From: Actinomycetes bacterium
GTDB lineage: Bacteria; Actinomycetota; Acidimicrobiia; Acidimicrobiales; Acidimicrobiaceae
Assembly (NCBI GenBank): GCA_021799035.1
Contig: JAJZBG010000004.1
Location: 31,376-95,375 of the forward strand
Direction of reading: 5' to 3'
Length of the DNA stretch: 64,000 nt
A program made the translations under genes and the position numbers. Positions 57,181 to 64,000 of this stretch are shown here, piece by piece (within the stretch, counting starts at the first letter, position 1; the number at the start of each line of letters is the position of its first letter). Under the pieces are notes generated by a model. It was not told where the DNA came from. It saw only the letters and a program-made list of their open reading frames with translations, and ran no database searches.

Positions 57181-57621
57181 AGAACGGCGTTGCATAAGGG
57201 ACGCACTTCTTGCAAACTCAAAGGTCTAATTTGCGACAAGAAAGAGTCAGATCGACGTGAACGCCAATGAGTTGCAGCAGTTCCTGAAGTCGCTTTCGCG
57301 GGGCACTGCGTAGCTAGAGGCTGTTTGATGAGTAGGTCTGATCTCTTGGCTGATATTGAGCATTCGATCACATTCCATCCCGCCCGTCCAACACGATTCG
57401 CACTTGCGGCCGATTGACAATACTAAGACTTGAGCAGATTGACAACTCTGAGGTGAGAGGGCTGACCTAAATGGCAATGGGCGGTACGGGAGATGTCACT
57501 CCATTCAACCCGAGCATCACTGAACCAAAAATGCGACTAACGCGCCTGGATGTTGACAGTTTTTGCAAACTGCAAACCCGTGCCACTGTTTGACAGTGAC
57601 CTCGCCATGGGGAAAGCTCTC
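57181..57621. other. 441-bp interval without a confident gene, rich in TTGACA repeats
   Basis: TTGACA occurs four times on the plus strand. ATTGACAA is repeated at 57413 and 57438 (25 bp apart), and TTGACAGT at 57553 and 57590 (37 bp apart). Two adjacent palindromes, each with six-base arms and a three-base centre, stand at 57562-57576 (TTTGCA-AAC-TGCAAA) and 57584-57598 (CACTGT-TTG-ACAGTG). The plus strand has a 40-codon frame at 57471-57593, and a 25-codon open stretch ending near 57304 that reads like a protein tail. These may be gene remnants. No transposase or attachment site was recognised. Confidence 0.5.
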
Positions 57622-57843
57622 CTAATCAGCTAGTGGAAACAGGTAGAACTGTACGCCTCCGCGCTCTTCGCCCACGAGCTCGCTTTCGTGATTCCTGAAA
57701 TATTCACTTAGCCTCTCAGAAGTTGCGATAGCCGAGCCCGGTACGTGAGCGAAGCTTTGCCCAGTTCCGCCTGCTGGCTCAACAATATGGAGCCCGAGGG
57801 CCAGAGCCTCGCGTGTGGTAAGCCTGTCGTCATGACCGGGCAT
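57622..57843 (-). CDS. Small hypothetical protein with strong ribosome binding site
   Basis: A 73-residue product. The frame is open for 75 more codons, but AGGAGG five bases before the ATG at 57841-57843 fixes the start. The sequence begins MPGHDDRLTTREALALGLHI, then carries a Gly-rich GGTGQSFAHVPGSAIATSE and ends VQFYLFPLAD. No membrane span, signal or known motif is seen. The upstream side has a TTGACAA motif on the minus strand (within AGTTG-T-CAACT, 57886-57896) that could be a -35, though no good -10 was found. Confidence 0.5.
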   Translation of the reverse strand: MPGHDDRLTTREALALGLHIVEPAGGTGQSFAHVPGSAIATSERLSEYFRNHESELVGEERGGVQFYLFPLAD

Positions 57844-58266
57844 TCTTCCCTCCTGTATACGGTCTTCGAAAGAGACTACATTTCTAGTTGTCAACTCGCA
57901 AAAGAGAGTAAAGGACAACGTGCGAATTTTCGACAAAATACGCATCCGTGCCTTCAGATCGATCCCTGACATGGCCTGCGCTGAGCAGAACCAAAGGTGG
58001 CAAGGTGCCGCCGACAATCTACGTTCTCTTTGTTGAATTGAAGCGACACTCGTGTGGTAAAAAACCATAGCCAGGGTATTATCGCGCGTTTCTAATCAGA
58101 TTACAGCAGAGATCGCAAAAATAGTGGTCCTCCCCCAGCCAAACTGTGTCAAAACGAAGACTTGGCAGAGGCTCTAGATGGAAGTTGATCCAAGGATCTT
58201 CCAGTGCCCCCTATAACAGCCTTTAGGTCGGTTCCCATCCGGCGCCCGGTTCTAGACAGATGAGGA

Positions 58267-59015
58267 GTGAGCGGTTATCTTGTTCAGTCGCCCGCCCAGC
58301 TAGTGCATTGGAGAACGTCAATGCCCGACGGCACAAGTCAAGAGAATACTCAGATCCCGGAAGGCTATTTCACGCTCGCACGTCCTGAACTATTAGAACG
58401 CATCCCTACAAGCGCACAAAGAGTGCTCGAACTTGGCTGCGGAGCAGGAAAGCTCGGCGAAGCAGTGAAGGTCAGACAGCAAGCGAAAGTCGTTGGAATT
58501 GAATACGACCAGAACACCGCAATAACAGCCTGGTAGACGAGATTCACCAAGCCGAACTCAATACATTCGAGTTTCAGTGGGAAGATCACTCGTTTGACTG
58601 TGTCGTCGCAGGCGATGTGCTGGAACATCTGCTCGACCCATGAGAGATGCTCAGAAGAATAAAACTCGTCTTGAGCGATGGTGGCACGCTCGTGGTCAGC
58701 ATCCCAAATGCGTCATTCCCTCAGGTCCTTGAGCAGCTTGCAAACGGTCGTTTTGACTACGACGATGCGGGTATTTTAGATAGAACGCACCTGAGATTCT
58801 TTACAAGACAGACATTCAATGAGGCCCTAAGCAACGCAGGATTCGCAGTAATTCGAGCCGAGCCTGTACTCCACCCCATTTTCAATCAGATTCCGGAAGA
58901 AGTTCGCAATAATGGAAGCTCCATATCCTTTAGCACGGTATCTATTCAGTTGCGAGACTACGCTCACGTTCTTGACATCATGACTTATCAGTGGCTCTTC
59001 ACCGCCCGCGACTGA
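58267..59015 (+). pseudogene. Class I SAM-dependent methyltransferase, frameshifted and with an internal stop
   Basis: The start (GTG with GAGGA before it; an ATG at 58321 is an alternative) leads to the SAM-binding loop RVLELGCGAGKLGEAV and VVGIEYDQNTA. The frame then closes with TAG at 58534. The continuing protein (AELNTFEFQWEDHSFDCVVAGDVLEHLLDP) lies in the next frame, so one base was lost or gained around 58515-58530. A TGA at 58642-58644 replaces the Trp expected in LDPWEMLRRI. The rest (VLSDGGTLVVSIPNASF to FTARD) is open and MetW/methyltransferase-like, with the RTHLRFFT block. Two independent lesions indicate decay. Confidence 0.85.
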
Positions 59016-59037
59016 ACGGAACTACCGCTTAGAGTGG

Positions 59038-59110
59038 TGGGCCGCCAGGGTCTCGATCCCTGCACCTTGAGATTAAAAGTCTCCTGCTCTGCCCGATGAG
59101 CTAGCGGCCC
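59038..59110 (-). tRNA. tRNA-Lys (anticodon TTT)
   Basis: A 73-base cloverleaf with acceptor GGGCCGC/GCGGCCC and discriminator A. The anticodon loop CTTTTAA gives TTT. The D arm reads TAGCTCATCGGGCAGAGCA. The T stem CAGGG/CCCTG encloses ATCGAGA, so the usual T54 is A. All stems pair. The 231 bp between it and the next plus-strand gene show no supported feature. Confidence 0.93.
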
Positions 59111-59341
59111 TGAAGTTGAAGACAAGACTAGATCATAACAAATTAAACCCAAACCTCTGTAGCCCAAGAACTGGATGCTTGGGTCCATGCTTGCTTTCAA
59201 CAAGCACTGTGGCAGCTATGCCGAATAATCTGAACAACCGCTCAGCCGTTGCAGATTTGCCATGTTTGCTGAAAAGACACTCCCCATTCAGTAAATTTTC
59301 AGTGGCCAGGTCTTTAATGGAAGCATTCTGATGTTCAACAA

Positions 59342-60034
59342 ATGGCGGAGCAAGTATTGGCAGTCTCAAACTGGGAAATTGCAAGAAGATTTGTAGCCCC
59401 GGACGATCCACCACCTGGATCGCATAAGGCGAAGACCCACTTCAACACCAAGCTCACTGCCCTGACAGGCCTAATGATATTCGTCCTCTTGGCCGCAGAA
59501 GGGGTCACGATTCCCTTCATCGGCAAGCTGGTCGCCTTACATGTCTTTATCGGCTGGGTTTTGTTGCCGCCAATCCTTCTTAAGATCGTCAGCACCTCTT
59601 ACCGGTTCGTGATGTATTACACAGGCAATCCGCGATATGTGAAAGCCGGACCGCCAAAACCACTCTTGAGAATTCTCGGACCGTTGGTCATAGTTTCCAC
59701 CACACTCTTATTGTGGTCGGGAATCGAACTAGTCCTCGTTGGACCACATGGCCCGAACGCTTTGCTGTGGGGAGCCATTCACAGGGCCACGTTTGTCTTC
59801 TGGTTTGGATTCATGACAATACATGTTCTGGCCTACTTCCTCAAGGCGAGTTCGCTGGCACTTCCTGAACTGAATCGGAAACCCGGAGCACACTCCATCC
59901 GAATCCCAGGAAGAACGCTTCGAATAGCACTGGTTGCGGCGTCTCTTGTAGTAGGGATAATTATCGGCATCGTCGAATGGCATATGAGCGTTCCGTGGAG
60001 CACCTTACTAAGCCATCACCTGAAGTTGCGCTGA
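59342..60034 (+). CDS. Cytochrome b561-like membrane protein
   Basis: A 230-residue protein with five hydrophobic spans (about 38-58, 62-84, 112-134, 146-168, 193-212). H67 (ALHVFIGW), H147 (AIHRATFVFWF) and H161 (MTIHVLAYF) lie within or at the edge of spans in the manner of heme ligands of four-helix cytochrome b proteins such as the b561 or formate-dehydrogenase gamma type. Which pair binds heme is not decided. There is no clear ribosome binding site. The partner oxidoreductase is not encoded next to it. It may be cotranscribed with the small zinc-finger gene 35 bp downstream. Confidence 0.6.
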   Translation: MAEQVLAVSNWEIARRFVAPDDPPPGSHKAKTHFNTKLTALTGLMIFVLLAAEGVTIPFIGKLVALHVFIGWVLLPPILLKIVSTSYRFVMYYTGNPRYVKAGPPKPLLRILGPLVIVSTTLLLWSGIELVLVGPHGPNALLWGAIHRATFVFWFGFMTIHVLAYFLKASSLALPELNRKPGAHSIRIPGRTLRIALVAASLVVGIIIGIVEWHMSVPWSTLLSHHLKLR

Positions 60035-60069
60035 ACCACAAACCTCTCCAAATCGTTAGACTTCAACGG

Positions 60070-60303
60070 ATGGAAAACGAGGAGATTTCTCTCTCAGCTT
60101 CGGATCTCGAAAACCTAAGCGTGAAGGTCACCGAAATCGAGTCGCGACTGGCACGTTTGCAGACGATTGTGAGAAAGATAGATTCAGATGCCTATGGAAA
60201 ATGCGAGGCCTGCCAGGCTGAAATAGACCTAGAGGTGCTGTCTTCCAACCCTGAGGCGAGCCTCTGCGCCGCGCATGCACCCGAACCCGGGGAAATTGTG
60301 TGA
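60070..60303 (+). CDS. Small DksA/TraR-like zinc-finger protein
   Basis: A 77-residue protein (ATG at 60070). The N-terminal coiled-coil-like helix is (SDLENLSVKVTEIESRLARLQTIVRKI). A DksA-type finger follows: YGKCEACQAEIDLEVLSSNPEASLCAAHA. The pattern is CxxC then CxxH, where the family normally has a fourth Cys. DksA/TraR proteins bind the secondary channel of RNA polymerase. This one is short and lacks the acidic coiled-coil tip of full DksA, so its role is open. An upstream start that overlaps the cytochrome-like gene is less likely. Confidence 0.65.
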   Translation: MENEEISLSASDLENLSVKVTEIESRLARLQTIVRKIDSDAYGKCEACQAEIDLEVLSSNPEASLCAAHAPEPGEIV

Positions 60304-60362
60304 TGCCCCTTTGCCACGAACGTCTGCCCCTCTGAAAGCGGGAATACCAAGAGGCGCCTGCC

Positions 60363-61358
60363 TCAGATCTTAAATGCAGCACCAACTTCTGGAGGGAAAA
60401 GCTCATCTAGCTTCACCAAACGATGAGCAACCCCTTGCTCGAACGACCACTCCGCGAATGCCTCAAGCGTGGCCCTATTCTCTTCAACACCGTACGGGAA
60501 CGCATTTCCCCCGAAAGCCTCTTTAGTTCTTCTGAGAGCTTCATCTATCCATAGAAGCGGGACTCTGCTGGCAGGTCCGGCTGGTGCGACTGCAAGACGG
60601 GCCACACTGCGAGCTCTGGCTTCGTCGAATGCAGTGAAAAGGTTCCTCAGCACCCAAGGGTAGGTTTCCACAGTTTCGCGCTTGATGACCATAAGGTGCA
60701 TGATCGGGACGATCCCAGTCCGCGTTGCATACTCCATCTCGATGTCAAGGGTATTTGGCAAGAGCCTTGCGATACGAGGGTCGTTCCTCTCAAAACTCGT
60801 AGGCGCATGGGCGCTTATGATGGCGTCTATGTCTCCGGATAGCAGCATCTCATCTAGGTTGCGGCCTGCCACTGGAGTCAGCCTGAGGCCGTTTCGCAAT
60901 GCGAGCGGGACTTTCTCCGTCCTGCCCGCCTGATTTACTCCGGCCTGAAACCACTCGACGGACTCGAGCGGAACTCCCCACTCATGATTCATCAGCGCCC
61001 TCGCATAGATTGCCGCGGTCATGGCCCATTCGGGGACCCCTATCTTCTTGCCTTCCAACTCTTGAGGGGCGTTTATCTCGCCCGATCTGACGTAGAAAGA
61101 GGAGTGCCGAAAGACCCGCGAGGGAAATACCGGGATACCGACCATTGAAGTGTCACCTCGTGAAACAAGTGAGATATAGGTAGCCATCGACATCTCAGAC
61201 ACTTCCCACTCACGGAAAAGCTCAAAACGGTAAAAGATCTCTTCGACCTTGAAATCTAGGCAACGCAGCCTGATTCCCTCTGGCTGGACTTTGCCGGTCA
61301 CAAGATCGGTCATCTGGTCGTAATGTGTCATAGCTACCGTCAACTGGATGGGTTCCAC
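60363..61358 (-). CDS. 4,5-dihydroxyphthalate decarboxylase-like protein
   Basis: A 331-residue protein with the periplasmic-binding-protein-like fold used by Pht5/4,5-dihydroxyphthalate decarboxylases. Text includes LTVAMTHYDQMTDLVTGKVQPEGI at the start, EIFYRFELFREWEVSEMSMATYI, LEGKKIGVPEWAMTAA and DAIISAHAPTSFERNDPRIARL. No signal peptide is seen, so it is cytoplasmic, which favours an enzyme over a transport protein. It is the third gene of a minus-strand set with an amidohydrolase and a flavin monooxygenase, and it may remove a carboxyl group from a hydroxylated aromatic acid. Confidence 0.78.
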   Translation of the reverse strand: MEPIQLTVAMTHYDQMTDLVTGKVQPEGIRLRCLDFKVEEIFYRFELFREWEVSEMSMATYISLVSRGDTSMVGIPVFPSRVFRHSSFYVRSGEINAPQELEGKKIGVPEWAMTAAIYARALMNHEWGVPLESVEWFQAGVNQAGRTEKVPLALRNGLRLTPVAGRNLDEMLLSGDIDAIISAHAPTSFERNDPRIARLLPNTLDIEMEYATRTGIVPIMHLMVIKRETVETYPWVLRNLFTAFDEARARSVARLAVAPAGPASRVPLLWIDEALRRTKEAFGGNAFPYGVEENRATLEAFAEWSFEQGVAHRLVKLDELFPPEVGAAFKI

Positions 61359-61523
61359 AAAATCTCCCGATTTTCGTTCGTCTCACAATTCCGCAATAAA
61401 TGGGGGAAACGGGCTATCCAGCAACCCAGGAACGCCCGCACCGTGCCACAGCCAGGACTCCGTAAAGAGAATGCGCCTGAAATCAGAAGTGGGTCAGAAG
61501 GCCAGCCCACAAGTCATGCCAAA

Positions 61524-62546
61524 TCAGCCAACCTTCAATCCGAGAAGGCGAGACACGTTACCCTCGTAAATGGCCTCCTTCTCAGATGCCGAAAGGCCGA
61601 TCTCCTCCATGTTCTTGATAGTCGCCCTGATATACCCAGGCCCCTTTTCCGGGTCAAATGGAGAGTCCGACGCAAAGAGAACATGGTCGGCACCGTAGAA
61701 GTCGATGCTGCACCTCAGAGCGTGTGCTGCACCAAACATTGCTGTGTCGGCATACATCATCTTGAAGTACTCTATCGGGCGCTTTGACAGCGGGTAGTGC
61801 TCTATATCGGCCTTCTGATCCTCCGGCGTGCGTGCGCCAAGCTGATCCCATCCTGGCCCAACTCGGCCAGCAAAGTGAGGAATCATTGAACCACCGTGGT
61901 GAATGAGAAGCTTAAGATCGGGGTAACGCTCGAGCACACCACTGAAAACAAGTCTTGCCTGAAATGCGGAAAGATCGTACTCCCAGCCAAGTGTCCACCA
62001 GATTTCATAAAGGGACCGAGTTTCAGTTGGGTAGTCCGGCCAGCTGGAATTCCTTGCAGGGTGCACCTGGATTATGCCACCACTTTTGGCCGCATTCTCC
62101 CAGAACGGCTCGAACTCATCAAGATCCATCGGCTTGCCGTGCACGTGCGTGTAGATCTGGGCACCGAGTGCACCCAGCTGAGTCATCGCATAGTTGTACT
62201 CTTCAATACCAGCCTCTGGATCATCGAGAGGGGCAGCCGCAAAGAAGCCCGCAAACCTGTCTGGGTGATCGGCCACCATTTCGGCGAGAGTCTCGTTGGC
62301 AAGCCTCGCCATCTCTCTCGATACTGCCGGCGAGCCTAGGTCTTCCACGGGCGGAGCCGCCAGATTGACGATCTGGCGGTATTCACCGAATTCATCCATC
62401 TGCTTGAACCTAACGTTTAGGTCGACCATAGACGGAATGTTTGACACCCTTTTTCTAAGATTTGCCGCCTCCTTGGTCTCTCCAAGCTCAAAGAAGCGGT
62501 CGTAATACTTGCGAGGCATGATATGGCAAAAAGAATCGATCTTCAT
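61524..62546 (-). CDS. Amidohydrolase 2 family, ACMSD-like decarboxylase
   Basis: A 340-residue TIM-barrel metal enzyme similar to aminocarboxymuconate-semialdehyde and gamma-resorcylate decarboxylases. The N-terminus reads MKIDSFCHIMP, with a single His where HxH is usual (the first His is Cys-Phe-Cys-His-like). Further metal or acid residues lie in IIQVHPARNSSW, LLIHHGGSMIPHFAGRV and VLFASDSPFDPEKGP. Substrates are hydroxylated aromatic acids or ring-fission products. It lies 165 bp upstream of the phthalate-decarboxylase-like gene and 117 bp downstream of the monooxygenase. Confidence 0.82.
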   Translation of the reverse strand: MKIDSFCHIMPRKYYDRFFELGETKEAANLRKRVSNIPSMVDLNVRFKQMDEFGEYRQIVNLAAPPVEDLGSPAVSREMARLANETLAEMVADHPDRFAGFFAAAPLDDPEAGIEEYNYAMTQLGALGAQIYTHVHGKPMDLDEFEPFWENAAKSGGIIQVHPARNSSWPDYPTETRSLYEIWWTLGWEYDLSAFQARLVFSGVLERYPDLKLLIHHGGSMIPHFAGRVGPGWDQLGARTPEDQKADIEHYPLSKRPIEYFKMMYADTAMFGAAHALRCSIDFYGADHVLFASDSPFDPEKGPGYIRATIKNMEEIGLSASEKEAIYEGNVSRLLGLKVG

Positions 62547-62663
62547 AACGTCTCTTTCGGTCCATCGAACGCACCCACCGCTGGCAGATGCAGGTCAAGT
62601 AGAATTTTTCCGTACTGCTCCATCGGTCCCCCAAAACACCAAAGGCACTTTCTGGCTGATCGC

Positions 62664-64000
62664 CTATCCAGCCAAGGCGGCATACCCGCTTACCCGAGCC
62701 GCAATTTCGTTTGCGTTCTCCGGCGCAGCATCGCCTCTCCATGAAACGTGCATGTCGGGACGAAGCAACAACAAATCTCGTTCATAAACCTTCCTGGCGG
62801 CTGGAGAGGACACCGAGAGAGTCCTAAATGGCACCGAAAGTTTTTCGAATGCTTTTCTAAAGCCTTCTCCAGCATTCGGATCACCACTTAGATTCACCAA
62901 TGTATACCCATTTGGGTCGATCATGTCTTGAATTGGCACACCATTTTCGATCCATATGTGCGGAAGGCGGCTGCCCGGCCAGGTTGTCGGAGCGTAGTCG
63001 AACGAGTCCGAGTCGGGAGCCTCTCCTTCCTCTTCGATGATGAGCGGCGATCCTATGTAGCGATAACCTAGCTCGATTCCCAGCAACTCGTTACTCTTCC
63101 TTTGCTCCTTGTCGACAAGCTGGCGGATCTTCTCCCGATGCGCCTCTCCCTCTGGCGAGTCATCAAAAGCAAGCGGCCCGCATATGCTGCGCCAGGTCCT
63201 CCGACCGACAGCGGCCTGGCGGGATGCATTGACATTCCGCGCGCCCACATAGCGGCGCTCGGTATCATATGAGCTCATGAGCTCAGGACCTCCCCAGCCC
63301 GCCAATGTTGCCGCGAGCTTCCACGAAAGGTCTATGGCATCGCCGACCCCTGTGTTCATTCCCAAGCCGCCGGTCGGTATTACCAGATGAGCAGCGTCAC
63401 CAGCTATGAATACCCTCTTGGTTGAATATTGATCCGCGAGCATGAGGCGCTGTCTCCATTTACCTACATACAGCAGCTCAAACTCCACAGGTGTCCCAAC
63501 CGTCTTGCGAAACAGTTCCACCATCTCAGATGCATCTTCTACAACTGCATGCAGCGTCAGATGCTTGGTGTCATCCTGGACGATCAGGAAGGTGGACTTG
63601 TCGTCCGCCACATGGTAATGGCGACCCTTTCCCATTGGAATATTCTCATAGACGCCAGGTGCGTAGTAAAGCGCTTGGTGCATCTCGAGAAGCGATTCTC
63701 CTCGCAATTCAATTTCGAGCTGGCTGCGCACTGTTGAAGTCCCACCGTCACAGCCGGCCAAATACTTAGAACGTATCGAGACCTCGTTGCCCTCTAGGTC
63801 GCGCACAATGGCAGTGACTCCATCGTCATCTTCAGTAAAAGACTCGAGCTCGTGTCCAAATCTCACGGTGACGCCTTCAGTCCTCTCTGCCACCCCTTTG
63901 AGCAGGGGCTCCAAAGTGTACTGAGAGACCAGCTGGTATGGCTCGAGGGGCATCGACCCGTCATTGGTGACCGCACCTTCAGCCTTCAGCTGATTTACTG
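62664..64000 (-). CDS. FAD-dependent aromatic monooxygenase, 5' end cut by window edge
   Basis: A group A flavin hydroxylase (PheA/TetX/MhpA type). The frame is open from the stop at 62664 to the right edge, and the N-terminal GxGxxG loop is missing, so the gene starts beyond the window. Visible parts are the DG motif ([14 protein letters not shown]), the GD motif ([36 protein letters not shown]) and a thioredoxin-like C-terminus ([10 protein letters not shown] to [18 protein letters not shown]). The enzyme adds a hydroxyl group to an aromatic ring using NAD(P)H and oxygen. The neighbours suggest a phenolic acid substrate. Confidence 0.9.
   Translation of the reverse strand, partial: VNQLKAEGAVTNDGSMPLEPYQLVSQYTLEPLLKGVAERTEGVTVRFGHELESFTEDDDGVTAIVRDLEGNEVSIRSKYLAGCDGGTSTVRSQLEIELRGESLLEMHQALYYAPGVYENIPMGKGRHYHVADDKSTFLIVQDDTKHLTLHAVVEDASEMVELFRKTVGTPVEFELLYVGKWRQRLMLADQYSTKRVFIAGDAAHLVIPTGGLGMNTGVGDAIDLSWKLAATLAGWGGPELMSSYDTERRYVGARNVNASRQAAVGRRTWRSICGPLAFDDSPEGEAHREKIRQLVDKEQRKSNELLGIELGYRYIGSPLIIEEEGEAPDSDSFDYAPTTWPGSRLPHIWIENGVPIQDMIDPNGYTLVNLSGDPNAGEGFRKAFEKLSVPFRTLSVSSPAARKVYERDLLLLRPDMHVSWRGDAAPENANEIAARVSGYAALAG

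Noticed and set aside
58642..58644. TGA read as Trp (alternative genetic code)
   Set aside because: Many intact genes here end in TGA and use TGG for Trp, and the same gene also has a frameshift, so decay is the simpler reading.
57181..59037. Insertion sequence or CRISPR array behind the repeats
   Set aside because: No transposase text, no matching terminal repeats at element-like distance, and the repeats are too short and too few for CRISPR.
59133..59414. 93-residue minus-strand frame after tRNA-Lys
   Set aside because: It overlaps the start of the cytochrome-like gene, lacks a ribosome binding site and has no family text.

Overview
The window reads as the chromosome of a moderate-GC actinobacterium. 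A mycothiol glycosyltransferase (mshA), a nickel superoxide dismutase with its processing peptidase, a fused uroporphyrinogen methyltransferase/synthase, a MptB-like mannosyltransferase and the order tRNA-Thr, tRNA-Met, rpmG, tRNA-Trp, secE, nusG, rplKA, rplJL, rpoBC all point that way. Base composition and the mix of genes would suit an Acidimicrobiia-type lineage, but that placement is inference. Nearly all of the window looks like vertically inherited chromosome; no insertion sequence, prophage or CRISPR array was seen.

Bases 1-12,530 (minus strand) hold the transcription/translation core: tRNA-Thr, tRNA-Met, rpmG, an ECF sigma factor, tRNA-Trp, secE, nusG, rplK, rplA, an L10-type leader, rplJ, rplL, a strong hairpin, rpoB and rpoC (3' end cut by the left edge). 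Bases 12,650-19,810 hold single genes: a GNAT acetyltransferase, an AlkA-like glycosylase, a GT-C mannosyltransferase, tRNA-Tyr, yajQ, a HAD phosphatase and a 1003-residue membrane protein that joins a degenerate metallophosphoesterase domain to a MprF-like DUF2156 domain.

Bases 19,820-35,053 are a complete 14-gene nuoA-N operon for proton-pumping complex I. Bases 35,329-47,881 carry the early tetrapyrrole pathway by the C5 route (hemA, hemC, cobA-hemD, hemB, hemL, plus precorrin-2 dehydrogenase for siroheme). A ferric-iron-type ABC transporter and a FTR1/COG4280-like membrane protein are embedded between hemD and hemB, so iron supply and porphyrin synthesis sit in one locus. Direct repeats at 11-bp spacing occur upstream of both nuoA and the iron transporter.

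Bases 48,233-57,180 hold an MFS transporter, proC, mshA, a divergent sodX/sodN pair with two inverted repeats between them, a MoaD-like protein ending in Gly-Gly-Val, a phosphodiester-glycosidase lipoprotein and an erythromycin-esterase-like/phosphoribosyltransferase pair. Bases 57,181-59,037 are gene-poor, with clustered short repeats, a small hypothetical gene and a decayed methyltransferase gene. After tRNA-Lys come a cytochrome b561-like membrane protein and a small DksA/TraR-like protein. From 60,363 to the right edge is a minus-strand set for aromatic-compound breakdown: a 4,5-dihydroxyphthalate-decarboxylase-like protein, an ACMSD-type amidohydrolase and a FAD monooxygenase cut by the edge.
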